Below the pieces are notes generated by a model, which saw nothing but the letters and a program-made list of their open reading frames with translations, was not told the origin of the DNA and did no database searches. Both the position numbers and the translations under genes were made by a program. Of a DNA stretch of 64,000 bases, positions 32,100 through 43,456 are shown piece after piece. Positions within the stretch are counted from its first letter, which is position 1, and each line of letters starts with the position of its first letter. The DNA comes from Astragalus membranaceus (taxonomy: Eukaryota > Streptophyta > Magnoliopsida > Fabales > Fabaceae), in the NCBI GenBank assembly GCA_039519185.1, contig CM076849.1, forward strand, positions 57,113,087 through 57,177,086, in the 5' to 3' direction.

Positions 32100-34500
32100 T
32101 GTAACACCCCAGTATTTCTAACTTGTAGAAATACCAAAATGCACAGCATGGCATGCATCAGAGTTGACTTATATGCTTGGAATATTGAACACAACTAAAA
32201 ACTTCGATAAATAATTATCAACGGTCACTTGAACCTCATTAAACTTGACATAAGGTACTTGAGTCTCGTGACTTATAAACTTTAACAACCTGGTGTTCAA
32301 TATCCAAAACATAAGTAGCGGAAACGATTTACAACTGTTAGCGAATAATAGTTATACAATCGGAACTACAAAGACAACAAAGGGAAAATGGCATAATCAT
32401 AAAACTGAATCTTCAATAATAGCTCCATAAAGCACGCCGCCTAGTCGTGCTTCGTCGCCTTTGCCTTTCCCCGTTTCTCTGTAAAAACCACAATTATAAA
32501 GGGTGAGATAAACAATATCTCAGTGAGTCCAATCGAGACCCCTTACTAACACTATCGGTTCATTATGCTTGACCTTTGAACTCGTAGCCCTAATAAGCAA
32601 CTACGTGAACATCTTATTCTTTCGTAGCCCGATTCTAGATAGCTACGTGTTTTATCTTTTACTTAGCTTAAAATCATGCTTCTATTGTCAGTAGCCCAAT
32701 TCTGGATGATTACGTACAATTCCTTTTATTTAACTTAGCATAACACCTCAAGCCACTTTCTTTATTTTTCTATGGCCTTTGGTGAACCCAATCCACTAAC
32801 CACTAATTAGTGGGCAAACCTCATGGGGCCTAGGTTTTGGGGCTCATGACTTCCCCTCCCCTAGTATGCTAATCCTTGGGGTCGTCACCCTTGATATACA
32901 TATATGATTATATGTATGCCATCTTTCTTTTCTTTAAGGAACTAACTTGACTTGTGTGAACATAATGTTTCATTAATAATAACCTTAAACTTAGCTTTGA
33001 TGAACTTATAGTCCATCTCATTATCGTGACTTAGGGTTTTCCTCTCACGTCGTTGCTAAACAATGTTTTAACCAATTCATATTACCTTGCTTATAACTTA
33101 GGGAATTCTCCCCGATTCAACCCAAACGTAGGCAATTCCAATGAACTACGGTTATTTTATCATTTAATAGGGTTGGGGAAAGGATTAGAACGCAATTGGA
33201 ACCGTTCTGATTGGCCTAAGACGTATTTTGAATTTGGGTAATAGAAGCCTACGCACGATCCGTGCTTAAGAGGTGCACGATCCGTGCGTGTTTTCAAAAT
33301 ATTTTGAACACGAATACGAAGAGTACGCACGATCCGTGCCCAAGGGGCGCACAGTCTGTGCTATGTCTTTAAATTTTTACAGGCATCATGCGAACAGGAT
33401 GCACGGTCCGCACCACTGGGGCGCACGACCCGTGCGTGTTCATCAGTAGCCCAAAAACTGTGATTGTTCCAGAAAACTTGGCTGTTTCGATCGTTCCAAT
33501 ACTTGTCCAGATAAATTTCGAAACATCAAGACACATAATTTCAGTCCAGAACAACAATCAATTAAAACATTCACAGCATCATTCAATCAATCGTATAAGT
33601 TATCGTTAAAATGTAGTTTCGTAAAAACGGTTTTGGACTCGATTCCTTTTTGAAATAAAACGCGAGACACATGGATTCTGAGACATGCAAACTTAGTATC
33701 AAATAAACATCCCTAAGCGAGTATAGAACTCACCTAACGTCATGAAAACTCACACAAAATCTGAAACACTGGGAGTTCAACGACACCGAATTTACACGAA
33801 CTTGCTCCGTACACGTTCAACCACTTCCAAAATCGAACCACTCCTATTTCGAATCTAAGCCCCTTTTTGCTACTGAGATTGCTCCCACTATGGCCCAATT
33901 CACAATGTAGCTTCAAGGAGTTGCTAAGGATTTCTCCTAAGGCTTCAAAGGCACATGCCAGGCTTCTTCAAAGTTAAAAACTCCTCTTTGAGATTTGGAG
34001 TCCAAAAATGGTGAACTGAAAAATAGATGGAATGAGTTTCTGGAATTGGTATCAATGAGAAGAGAAAGAAAAATGGAGTAGGATGGTGGAAAGAGAACTT
34101 ACATGCAACAAGGATATGAAGTTAGTTCTCCCTCTTTTCCTCCCTCCCACTCTCTCGAGTTTCTCTTCCTCACTTCTAGTTTCTGAATTTTGTGAAAATG
34201 CTGAATGGGGGAGAATAGAGTAGGAATCAGATGGTTTAACGAAATGAGGGCTGTTTAAATGGGTGAAATGACCCAAACGCCCTTGCATTCTATTTGCACC
34301 ATATTGATTCTAAAACACCACCCTATGTGACTTACTTAATCAACCATCAATTTATCAAGGCAGACATACATACATCATTGGCAATTAGATTAACCATGAG
34401 ATTTAGTCAATTATGCCTAATTATTCAAATTAGCTAATTAATTAAACATAACCTCTTGCTAATTTCAATAAATGAAATTAGCTAAATTGGGGATGTTACA
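32100..34500 (-). repeat. 5' LTR of the chromovirus
   Basis: The plus strand reads TGTAACACCCC...GGGGATGTTACA, 2401 bp. It contains CGTAG/CTACG and CGTAGC/GCTACG hairpins (32583-32647) and six or so GCACG-NNN-CGTGC hairpins (33253-33435). The right flank is a ~285-bp tandem array that starts exactly at 34501. Confidence 0.85.
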
Positions 34501-36610
34501 CTATCACTTTTTCTCTCACTCACTTTTATCATTAGTGGGTCACACTCTCACATCATCTTTTAATTTTTTATTTCTCTTTAAAACTTACTTTTCTCGTTCC
34601 TCTCTCTCACTCTTCCACTTCTCTCTATTATCAACATAATCAAACAACCCACTTCCAAAAATCTTTTTTTTTCAAATTTATTTTTTGTAAAAATTAATAT
34701 ATACAAACAAGCTACTACCAAAAATACTAAATTATCCTCCACTTTTCTCTCAATCTTAAGGATAAAAATGTCATTTCAAATTATTTCCTCTCACTTTTTT
34801 CCCTCACTATCTTTTATCATTAGTGGGTCACACTCTCACATAATCTTTTAATTTTTTATTTCACTTTAAAACTTATTTTTTTCTTTCCTCTCTCTCACTC
34901 TTTCTACTTCTCTCTACTATCAACATAATCAAACAACCCACTACCAAAAATCTTTTTTTCTTTAAATTTAATTTTGTAAAATTCAATATATACAAACAAG
35001 CTACTACAAAAAATACTAAATGATCCTCCACTTTTCTCTCAATTCTATGGATAAAAATGTCATTTCAAATTATTTCCTCTCACTTTTTCTCTCACTCACT
35101 TTTATCATTAGTGGGTCACACTCTCACATCATCTTTTAATTTTTTATTTCACTTTAAAACTTACTTTTCTCTTTCCTCTCTCTCACTCTTTCCACTTCTC
35201 TCTACTGTCAACATAATCAAACAACCCACTACCAAAAAAATTTTTAAAATTTTTTTTTTATAAAAATCAATATATAGAAACAACTTACTACCAAAAATAC
35301 TAAATTATCCTCCACTTTTCTCTTAATCCTAAGGATAAAAATGTCATTTCAAATTATTTCCTCTCACTTTTTTCTCTCACTCACTTTTATCATTATTGGG
35401 TCACACTCTCACATCATCTTTTAATTTTTTTTCACTTTAAAACTTACTTTTCTCTTTCCTATCTCTCACTCTTTCCACTTCTCTCTACTATCAACATAAT
35501 CAAACAACCCACTACCAAAAATCTTTTTAAATTTTTTTTTTAAAAAGTCAATATATACAAACAACCTAATACCAAAAATACCAAATTATCCTCCACTTTT
35601 CTCTCAATCCTAAGGATAAAATGTCATTTCGAATTATTTCCTCTCACTCACTTTTATCATTAGTGGGTCACACTCTCGCATCATCTTTTAATTTTTTATT
35701 TCACTTTAAAACTTATTTTTCTCTTTCCTCTATCTCACTCTTTCCACTTCTCTCTACTATCAACATAATCAAACAACCCACTACCAAAAAAAAAATTAAA
35801 TATATTTTTTGTAAAAATCAATATACACAAACATCCTACTACCAAAAATACTAAATTATCCTCCACTTTTCTCTCAATCAAGGATAAAAAGGTCATTTCA
35901 AATTATTTTCTCTCACTTTTTTCTCTCACTCACTTTTATCATTAGTGGGTCACACTCTCATATCATCTTTTAATTTTTTGTTCCACTTTAAAACCTACTT
36001 TTCTCTTTCCTCTCTCTCACTCTTTCCACTTCTCTCTACTATCAACATAATCAAACAACCCACTACAAAAAATCTTTTATTTTTAGTTTATCTACTATCA
36101 ATATATCAATATATACAAACAACCCACTACTAGAAATACTAAATTATCCTCCATCAATATATACAAACAACCTACTACCAAAAATACTAAATTATCCTCC
36201 AGTTTTCTCTCAATCCTAAGGATAAAAATGTCATCTCAAATCATTTCCTCTCACTTTTTTTTCTCACTCCCTTTTATCATTAGTGGGTCACACTCTCACA
36301 TCATATTTTAATATTTTATTTCACTTGAAAATCTATTTTTCTCTTTCCTCTCTCCCACTCTTTCCACTTCTCTCTACTATCAACATAATCAAACAAACCA
36401 CTACCAAAAATCTTTTTTTTTAATTTATTTTTTGTAAAAATCAATATATACAAACAACCTACTACCAAAAATACTAAATTATCCTCCACTTTTCTCTCAA
36501 TCCTAAGGATAAAAATGTCATTTCAAATTATTTCCTCTCACTTTTTTCTCTCACTCACTTTTATCATTAGTGGGTCACACTCTCACATCATCTTTTAATT
36601 TTTTATGATA
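34501..36610. repeat. ~285-bp tandem array, about seven and a half units
   Basis: The marker ATTAGTGGGTCACAC recurs at 34531, 34819, 35107, 35392 (ATTATTGGG variant), 35659, 35941, 36279 and 36566. Spacing is 267-288 bp apart from one of 338, caused by an inner duplication near 36130-36175. Units are pyrimidine-rich on the plus strand. Open frames starting MSFQIISSH or similar recur in each unit and are by-products. Confidence 0.95.
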
Positions 36611-36832
36611 CTCACTTTTATCATTAATGACACTAATTCTTCTGTTCATTTTCACGTTGCCAAAGCTACCTGTTTTCTCAGCTAGATAACAATGCAAATG
36701 GGGGGCACTTATTAATACCCAAAATATGCTAAGTAGTTGGCTGAGGAAGAACCTAACTGAGGCAAAGGCTTGGTCGAGTGGATATAAGCCAAGGCACTCA
36801 TATATGGAGCAAGAAGAAGAGTTTATTGCCTA

Positions 36833-37339
36833 TTGGGCTGGAAGTCTCCTCCTTGCTTTTGGGTTAAATGTAATACTGATGGCGCTGCGAGGGGCTCTTC
36901 TGGTTTAGCTGCCCGTGAAGGTAACTTTCGCGACAGTAATGCTGAGTCTCTTGGCTGTTTTATGCTCCCTCTTGGTTCAAATTACGCTCTTCATGCTGAG
37001 CTTGTCGGTGTCATGGTCGCCATTGAAGTGGCTTTCCGTAAAGGTTGGCATCGTTTATGGATTGAGAGTGATTCTCAGCTTGCTGTTATGGCCTTCTCGT
37101 CTCACTCCATTGTGCCTTGGAATCTCCGCAATCGTTGGCTTAATTGCATGGGTCTTCTCAAATCAATGACTGTCACTTGCACGCATATCTTTCGGGAAGG
37201 GAATCACTGCGCCGATAAGCTTGCGTCTCATGGTACCAACCTGTCTGGTTTCCAATGGTGGAATTCTATTCCCAATTTTATTAATGATGATTTTATCCGT
37301 AATAGGGTTGGTCTTCCTTATTTTCGTTTCAGACAGTAA
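36833..37339 (+). pseudogene. LINE-encoded RNase H-like domain (RVT_3 type)
   Basis: The 168-residue frame reads CFWVKCNTDGAARGSSGL (first Asp), then HAELVGVMVAIEVAFRKG (Glu), LWIESDSQLAVMAF (second Asp) and FREGNHCADKLASHG. These are the catalytic and C-terminal motifs of the plant RNase H fold found at the end of many plant LINE ORF2 proteins. The part before residue 8 belongs to a neighbouring frame (QEEEFIAYW), so a shift precedes it. The domain itself is intact, but the element is 5'-truncated. Confidence 0.8.
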
Positions 37340-37487
37340 TGTTTGTTTGCATGGGTTTTGGTTTATGTCCCCCCGTGCTTTTTGTATTTTGGTTTTTGTT
37401 TTTTAATGAAATAGGGGGGAGTACTCTTTCCTTCTAGATGTTTTTATCCCTAAGGAGAGTTTTGCATCAGAAGGTTTTAACGAGGCT

Positions 37488-40101
37488 TGTAACGCCCCAA
37501 TTTTATTTAAATGTTTAATTAATTGTTTGGGTGATTTATTTGGTTAGATTTATTTGATAGATTTAATTATATAAATTAAGTGGTAAAAATAAGATAATAA
37601 TAAATAAGTGTGCTTAGTAGGGAGGCCTTGTTAGTAATTAGATTTAATAAAATAAGAGGACTGGATGAAAAGGGCTTAAGTGAATTAATTAAAATAGCCC
37701 ATGGCCCATAACATTAGACCTAGGTGCTATAAGAGAGCTCACCTAGGGTTTTGATTAGGCATTCACGAAATCCCTAAGAAAAACTAGAAGGGAGGCGAGA
37801 CTGAAAGAGAGAAAAAGAAAGGGGCTAGGAATTGTCGGTGTCTTGGAGGGTCGCTGAAGCCGTGTGTTCTTCAATATCAAAAGGTTAGGGGGCTCTCCTT
37901 CATCTCTAATAACCTATTTGATTAATAATTTAGGGGTTGGTATTATGGGTGATTGTTAAATTGAATCGTTATGTTGCTGAAATTAATTGTGGTGTGAATT
38001 TATAATATGTGATGATTATTATGTATGTTGGGGTTTGATGAAATCGGGACGCCTTATATTTTGGAGTTTATGTTGGTATTCGCGTGGCATGACGTGGCCT
38101 TAAACCCGAATTGGGAGCGTGACAAGTTTCGGGGTCAAAAATTGATGTGTCGTGTTGTGTATTTTCTGAACACTGTTTCGTGTTTTCGTAAACTGGCACT
38201 GTTTGGTCGACTCAAAAAAAAATTGGTGGCTGATTGCGTTAGAAAGTAGACTTAACGCCGGTCGTTTTGGTACTGGTTTCGTTTAAATCGGAGTTGTGTA
38301 GCTCAAGTTATAAGTCTCCAAAGTCGGGTCACAAAATTCTGTCCGAATTGGTACCTCTCTGTAGTAATTTGAAAAACTGTACCAGTTGGATACTTATTTT
38401 GAAAAATGAAAATCACAGGCTGAAACTACACTCAAAGAGCTTTCCAATGAGTGGTCTTTTGTTGAAATCCGTTATCGTTTACTATTTTAATTAATTCGCC
38501 GAAGTAGGCGCACTGCTACAGGAAAAATCTACACAGTTGCTGTGTGTTGCTTGCTGTGTTGCTGTTCTGCTGCAGTGTTGCTGGCAGAACAGTGACAAAT
38601 GTGTTTTTCGTCAAAAACTCGATTTTCTAACCACTTTTTCCCTAGCCAAATTTTGTATTGACCGAGCAACTTTTTATCGTGAACGTTTTGGCTCGAGCGG
38701 ATTTTCCGTAGCACTCACCATTTGGGAGATGTGCGCAAGTTTTGGTTTATGTGTGTGTTGCACAGTGACAGTGTTGCTGCCACTGTGCAGTGTTGCTGTC
38801 AAGACAGTTAAAAAATGGTTTTTTTGTGGAAAACTCGATTTTCTGAGCACTTTTTCCCTAGCCAAATTTTGTATTGACCGAGCAACTTTTTATTGTGAAC
38901 GTTTTGGCTAGAGCGATTTCATTTTATCCCGTGTCGTTTGTGAGTTGTCCCGGTGATGTCTAGGTGCGTCTAGGTGCGCGTCTAAGCCTGTGACTCAATC
39001 CTGCCTTAGTCGGTGTCTAGGATATTATTGCCTAGTTTTGGTGCTGTTTGGTCCTTATTGTGAAGTTTTGGCCCTTGGTGTGTTTTTAGTCCTTACGGTG
39101 CGGCGTAGTCCTCATAATATGATTGGTGAGCTGAATAAATATTTGTGAGTTGTTATAATATGATTGGTGAGCTGAATAAGTATTGGTGAGTTAATATAAT
39201 ATTACTGGTGAGCGGAGATATAATTGGAGAGTTAATATGATATTTTGGGTGAGCAGAAGGTTTCGACCTTATTATGAATTATTGGCGAGCAGAAGACTTC
39301 GGTCTTGTTAGTGATGTGCCCACAAGGTTTAATTGTTGAGTATGTTAATTATGGGGTGTGTTTACATGTGTTGGTGTGTATGGTGCATGGTCATGGCGTC
39401 ACATTATCATGTGCATATTTTGGTGAGCAGAGGCTTCGGCCTATTTTGGTGAGCAGAGGCTTCGGCCTATCTTGGTGAGTGCCCTCAAGGCAAGTTTTTG
39501 GTGTTGATGGATCCACATGCATACGTCTAGGAGTTGGGTCGCATTACATACATGTCACATACCCTCGTTGTTGCCTGTGAATGAATAAAGTGACGGTGTG
39601 CTATTAGAGCTGTGTGTGTGGGTGTTGTGTCTCAGTGATGTGAAATGATGGTGTGCTATTATTAATGTGAAGTGGTGCTATTCGTTGCCTGATCTATATA
39701 TTGTTGATCTTATATGTTATTACTTATGAAATGAGACTCACCCTACTGCTTTTATGTTGCTTCTCATGTCGGCAACGTGCAGGTGATAGCGGGTGAAGGT
39801 GATCTAGTACCTTCTCTCCAGTGGGTCGAGTCAGCTCTGATACGTAGCACCGGGGTGGGGCGTTTTTAGCTTACTGGTTTATTTTAATTGATGTTGAACT
39901 CTATTTTCGGGATGTAATTTGATATTGTCAGATTTGGTGATTATTCCGCTGCGATGTTTTTATACTTATATATTAATTTTGGGGATATAATACGTTGGTG
40001 TTTTAAATGTGGCACCCTCTCGTGGTTGCATTAAAACGGTTTTTGCGAACTCTGATTTTTAAATTAACTAAATAATAGTTATTAGTAAAGGGGGTGTTAC
40101 A
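37488..40101 (+). mobile_element. Solo LTR (gypsy), 2614 bp, in the LINE 3' UTR
   Basis: It starts TGTAACGCCCC and ends GGGGTGTTACA, flanked by AGGCT on both sides (37483-37487, 40102-40106). It is related to the LTRs at 20015 and 27671 but in the opposite orientation on the window. It holds UUCG-type hairpins (39257-39468) and two large hairpins with a CAGTGTTGCTG loop (38564-38788). An ~85-bp duplicated block containing CTAGCCAAATTTTGTATTGA occurs at about 38610 and 38830. Confidence 0.93.
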
Positions 40102-40136
40102 AGGCTCATTTCCTTTTGTTTTTAAAAAAAAAAAGA

Positions 40137-41512
40137 TTTACCTTATTCTCCTAATTTTTATCTTATTATTTCTATTTATCGCAACCACATAACCAATGAT
40201 GGTAGCCTTGGTGGAGTATGGCTAAGGGTAGAATTAAAGTTCATTGAAGCTAGCTAGGAGCATTAGTGAATAAATGCTTGCCAAGGAAGGCAAGGAATAG
40301 ATAAGAACAAGGGAATTTGGCAGAAAAGGGCCTAAGTATACGTGCTTAAAGACAATCAGGGGCTAAAATGCCAAAGGTATGATGATGATTGCTGACCAGC
40401 AGCAACTCGGCTAAGGGAATGCTCTGCTAGAAGATAAATCGGTTGAGGAGCTAGTGGCTAAGGACAAAACAGGTTGCATAGATGAGGGTGTTTTGGCTGA
40501 GGTGAAGAGCTTGCGTGGGAAGCAAGTATTCAATGCACGTGGACACTTAGACCGATAGAGCGGTTGAAGGAAACGAGGGAGAAGTGCCATGGAAATAGGA
40601 GTGAAGGGAAACTACCCACTATCCGTGCTAGTGGACGTTGTGGAGCATGTCTCCTAGTTTTTTAGGGTGTAGGTGCGATATTGTACGTTGATCATAGCTG
40701 ATCCCACGGTGGTTAAAACGTAGACTAGTAGTAGTGGCCAACAGAGACCATGCATATATCTATGTGTGTGTGTATAGACTATACATTTGTAAACACACAA
40801 TCAATCAAACATCTACACTTTTCAAAGTCTTTACTTTCTTTTATTCGCATTTACCTTATCTTTATGCTTTTCGCTTGGTCCAATTCGCGTTCCTATCACC
40901 TAACCTAACACTCTTTAGAGGAGTTAGTGAACACATAGTTGAGGAACAGAGTTCCTCCCTCAGTGCAATCGTCTGAAGACAGGGGAATCAAAAGGCTCAA
41001 ACTTCTAGCTGATCCCATCAGCTAAAAGAGAGAGTTTGGCGACAACACATGTATTACATGTATTGTTATTTATTAGTCTTATTTTTTATTGTTTATTATT
41101 AGTATTACTCTTTTTGTTAAAAGAAAGATAGGGAGTAGATTATGCATGACCTCCATTGTAGCCAAAAAAATGCATCACCTTCACAACTTCTTTTTGACTC
41201 AAGAAAGTCACCTCCGCAACTAGTTAACTACTATTTTCTATTGTTTTTAATGTTGAGCAACACATCCATACATTTGCATTTGCTTGTAGAAGCATTTATT
41301 TTTAAGTTAAGCCGGAGCATGTGCCAACAAGACCAACTCTGATGCTTGTTTTCTTTAAGCAATAGTTGCACAACTTAAGCAATGAGTTAAGAAATATGCA
41401 TTTGAGTTTCTCTTAGGTTGAACTTGGGATATCCATTTTGCAGGTGGTTCTTACCACTTTGTCCGCAGATAAAAGAAAATACGCTCTCTTTAATAAAGGG
41501 CTCTAAATCAAG
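40137..41512. other. Eroded gypsy LTR/leader-like sequence
   Basis: No gene is seen. 40700-40990 reads like the U5 end of an LTR, with a TATATCTATG patch and TTTCGCTTGG text. It is followed by GTTTGGCGACAACA near 41035, which could be a decayed primer-binding site. It precedes a gag relic in the same orientation. Confidence 0.4.
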
Positions 41513-43050
41513 ATGTACCCTCTAGTTCTCTCAACTGAGCAATCTCAAGATGTTGAAGTGGAGCAGCATGTGGTCATGACCAAATCCTTCATTAGAAAGC
41601 AGATTGATATGGGTATACATGACATCATGTACCAAGTCTCTCAATAAATGACTGACATAATCAAACCTATGGTGCACAATAAAGTGCAACAAGCTAGAAA
41701 GCATGAAAATAGAGGAGTTACTCAGAGTATTAGCTCAGTTGGTTTCGGTACCCCTGGCAAGGGGTGCCTATGAATATAGTGGGGAATTCACAACAAGCTC
41801 CATTGTACGATGCTATAATAGGGCCACAGCAGGTGATTTCATCCCATGTAACTCCTAACCTTGGTTTTTCTCAGCCAAGCAACTTAGCCACTATCAACAC
41901 TGGGAGAAAGTACGTGGCGTATGTTACCACTAGCTCGAATATTTTTCAACTTGGACAGGTGAAAATGGCTAGAACACCACTTGAGGCCATAGGGAAGATT
42001 GGTATACCACAGGGACCACCAGATGGACCCCCTATGAAGGCTAACAATCCACCTTATGCAGGGGGCAGCCCTTGGCCTGGAAGCAGGAATTGGTAGGGTC
42101 TGGTAGCTACTATCCGAATTACCATACCTGGGCTCCAAAGCCACCTGGTTCGACTAGTTTTCCACCTAACCAACCCTACTCTAAAGCAGTTGTTCAACCT
42201 CCGATGGCATCATTTCCATCACAATAGGTATTAGGCAACACTAATAAGCATACATGGAACATTGTTCCATCTTACCAAGTTAGCCGACCTCCTATGAATG
42301 GAACTGGCTTTGTTAATCCTGGCCAAGTTTTCTCCAGGTTAGACATTGGCAAATATCCCACCGGTACCTGCTCAGCTAGGAATGCAAAGCACCCTAGATC
42401 AACTATGGCGTTCTTCTGTGCCAGCCGATCCAAAGCCTTTAGGGTCCCAACTCCTGGATCCTACAATTATTGCAAACAAATCAAGAAGCATTTTGGTGTT
42501 CAATTGAAGCCTCTTGATAGACCCATAGGGGATTTAAGACCCCAAACTTTGCTACCTTTTCTGGAGATGCCTTGCCTTGCGAGGATTGACAGACGGGTGC
42601 CTCTGCCTAGCGAATTTAAGACCCCGGACTTTGCTACCTTTTTCCGGAGAAGATGGAAAGTCTACCATGGCACACATCGGCCGATTATGGAGAAGAAAAC
42701 CAAAATTTATTCCATAAGCTGCAGTTATTCCCTTTATGTTTGATAGGAACGACTGTTACATGGTATTCCCCCTTCCACCAAATTCAACTCAAACTAGGCA
42801 GGCATGGAAAGGTGCTTCCGTGATAGGTTCCATTGGCGTCAACCTGAGGTCATTGCTGCTGACCTTATGAATTTAAGCCAGAAGGTTGATGAGGCAGTAG
42901 TCGATTTCATTGAAAGATTCGAAAAGAGGGGCTGGCGAATGCCCAATGCAATTCCCTGAGTCACAATGTACTGCTATGACCATTACTGGAATGCACCCAA
43001 ACCGAGAGAGTTCACACCAAAACCAAAAGCCAAATCCTTAGGGTTAGTTC
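41513..43050 (+). pseudogene. Degenerate Ty3/gypsy gag
   Basis: Short frames follow one another. They are MYPLVLSTEQSQ from 41513, a proline-rich stretch (41764-42096), then YNYCKQIKKHFGVQLKPLD and RRVPLPSEFKTPDFATF (42294-42743). After more shifts come WRQPEVIAADLMNLSQKVDE and FIERFEKRGWRMPN near 42850-42950. The LPSEFKTPDFATF...EVIAADL...FIERF order is that of a legume gypsy Gag capsid. It is broken in at least four places. Confidence 0.65.
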
Positions 43051-43456
43051 ATAGTTAAGTTGTCTAACTTTAAATAAAAATGGGACAAAAAAGAATATAG
43101 AGATATTTTATCATCTTAACTAGTAGTTGAGATAAAAGAACTTTTAGAATAACTTCATAATTAAGTTAACATATAATCTATTGTAGAATTAATTAATTAG
43201 TTTAATTACTCTAAACAAATAGATGAGATAGGTATTTTTTTTTTATAAATTTAATGTCCCGAACATTTTGTCTTTTCACCCTTGGAACACTTCACAGTTG
43301 AGTGAGTTTCGCTTTGCCCGCTCCCTTGATCTCATTTCCAATTTGTTGTTTGTTTCAATTGCAACCAAAACTCTGTCAGGTTTCTCTTTGCCCTCTTCCT
43401 TGATCTCATTTCCAGTTTGTTTCAATTGTAAGCAAAACTCTTTGTTAGAGTGAGAG
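43051..43456 (+). promoter_or_regulatory. Promoter and 5' UTR of the F-box gene
   Basis: A TATAAAT box lies at 43244-43250, about 210 bp before the start codon, in an AT-rich stretch. The presumed 5' UTR holds a ~65-bp tandem duplication (43309-43380 and 43382-43444) sharing CTTGATCTCATTTCC and TTTCAATTG. Confidence 0.5.

Larger units (their letters stand above)
24320..34500 (-). mobile_element. Chromovirus (Tekay/Del-like) Ty3/gypsy element
   Basis: The 5' LTR is 32100-34500 and the 3' LTR ends at 25696 beside a polypurine tract (minus strand AAAGTTGGGGTGAT). A tRNA-iMet primer site lies at 32085-32096. gag, protease, RT, RNase H, integrase and a C-terminal chromodomain-like end read leftwards. 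RT is interrupted by another LTR (27671-29702). There are many stops and shifts. The copia LTR joins at 24319/24320, so the copia probably inserted into the 3' LTR of this element. Confidence 0.85.
36720..40136 (+). mobile_element. LINE (L1-type) 3' end, split by a solo LTR
   Basis: Coding sequence for an RNase H-like C-terminal domain is followed by a short 3' UTR (to 37487) with GTTTTAACGAGGCT. The same text resumes after the LTR at 40102 with AGGCTCATTTCC and ends in a poly(A) run (about 40124-40135). The 5' part is missing, as in most LINE copies, because reverse transcription stops early. Confidence 0.8.

Noticed and set aside
35057..36133. Recurring MSFQIISSH...IIKQPTTKK open frames
   Set aside because: They recur because the ~285-bp unit recurs. 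They are truncated at different points and have no domain.
34501..36610. Centromeric satellite
   Set aside because: Fewer than ten units are visible and nothing ties them to a centromere. It is recorded only as a tandem array.
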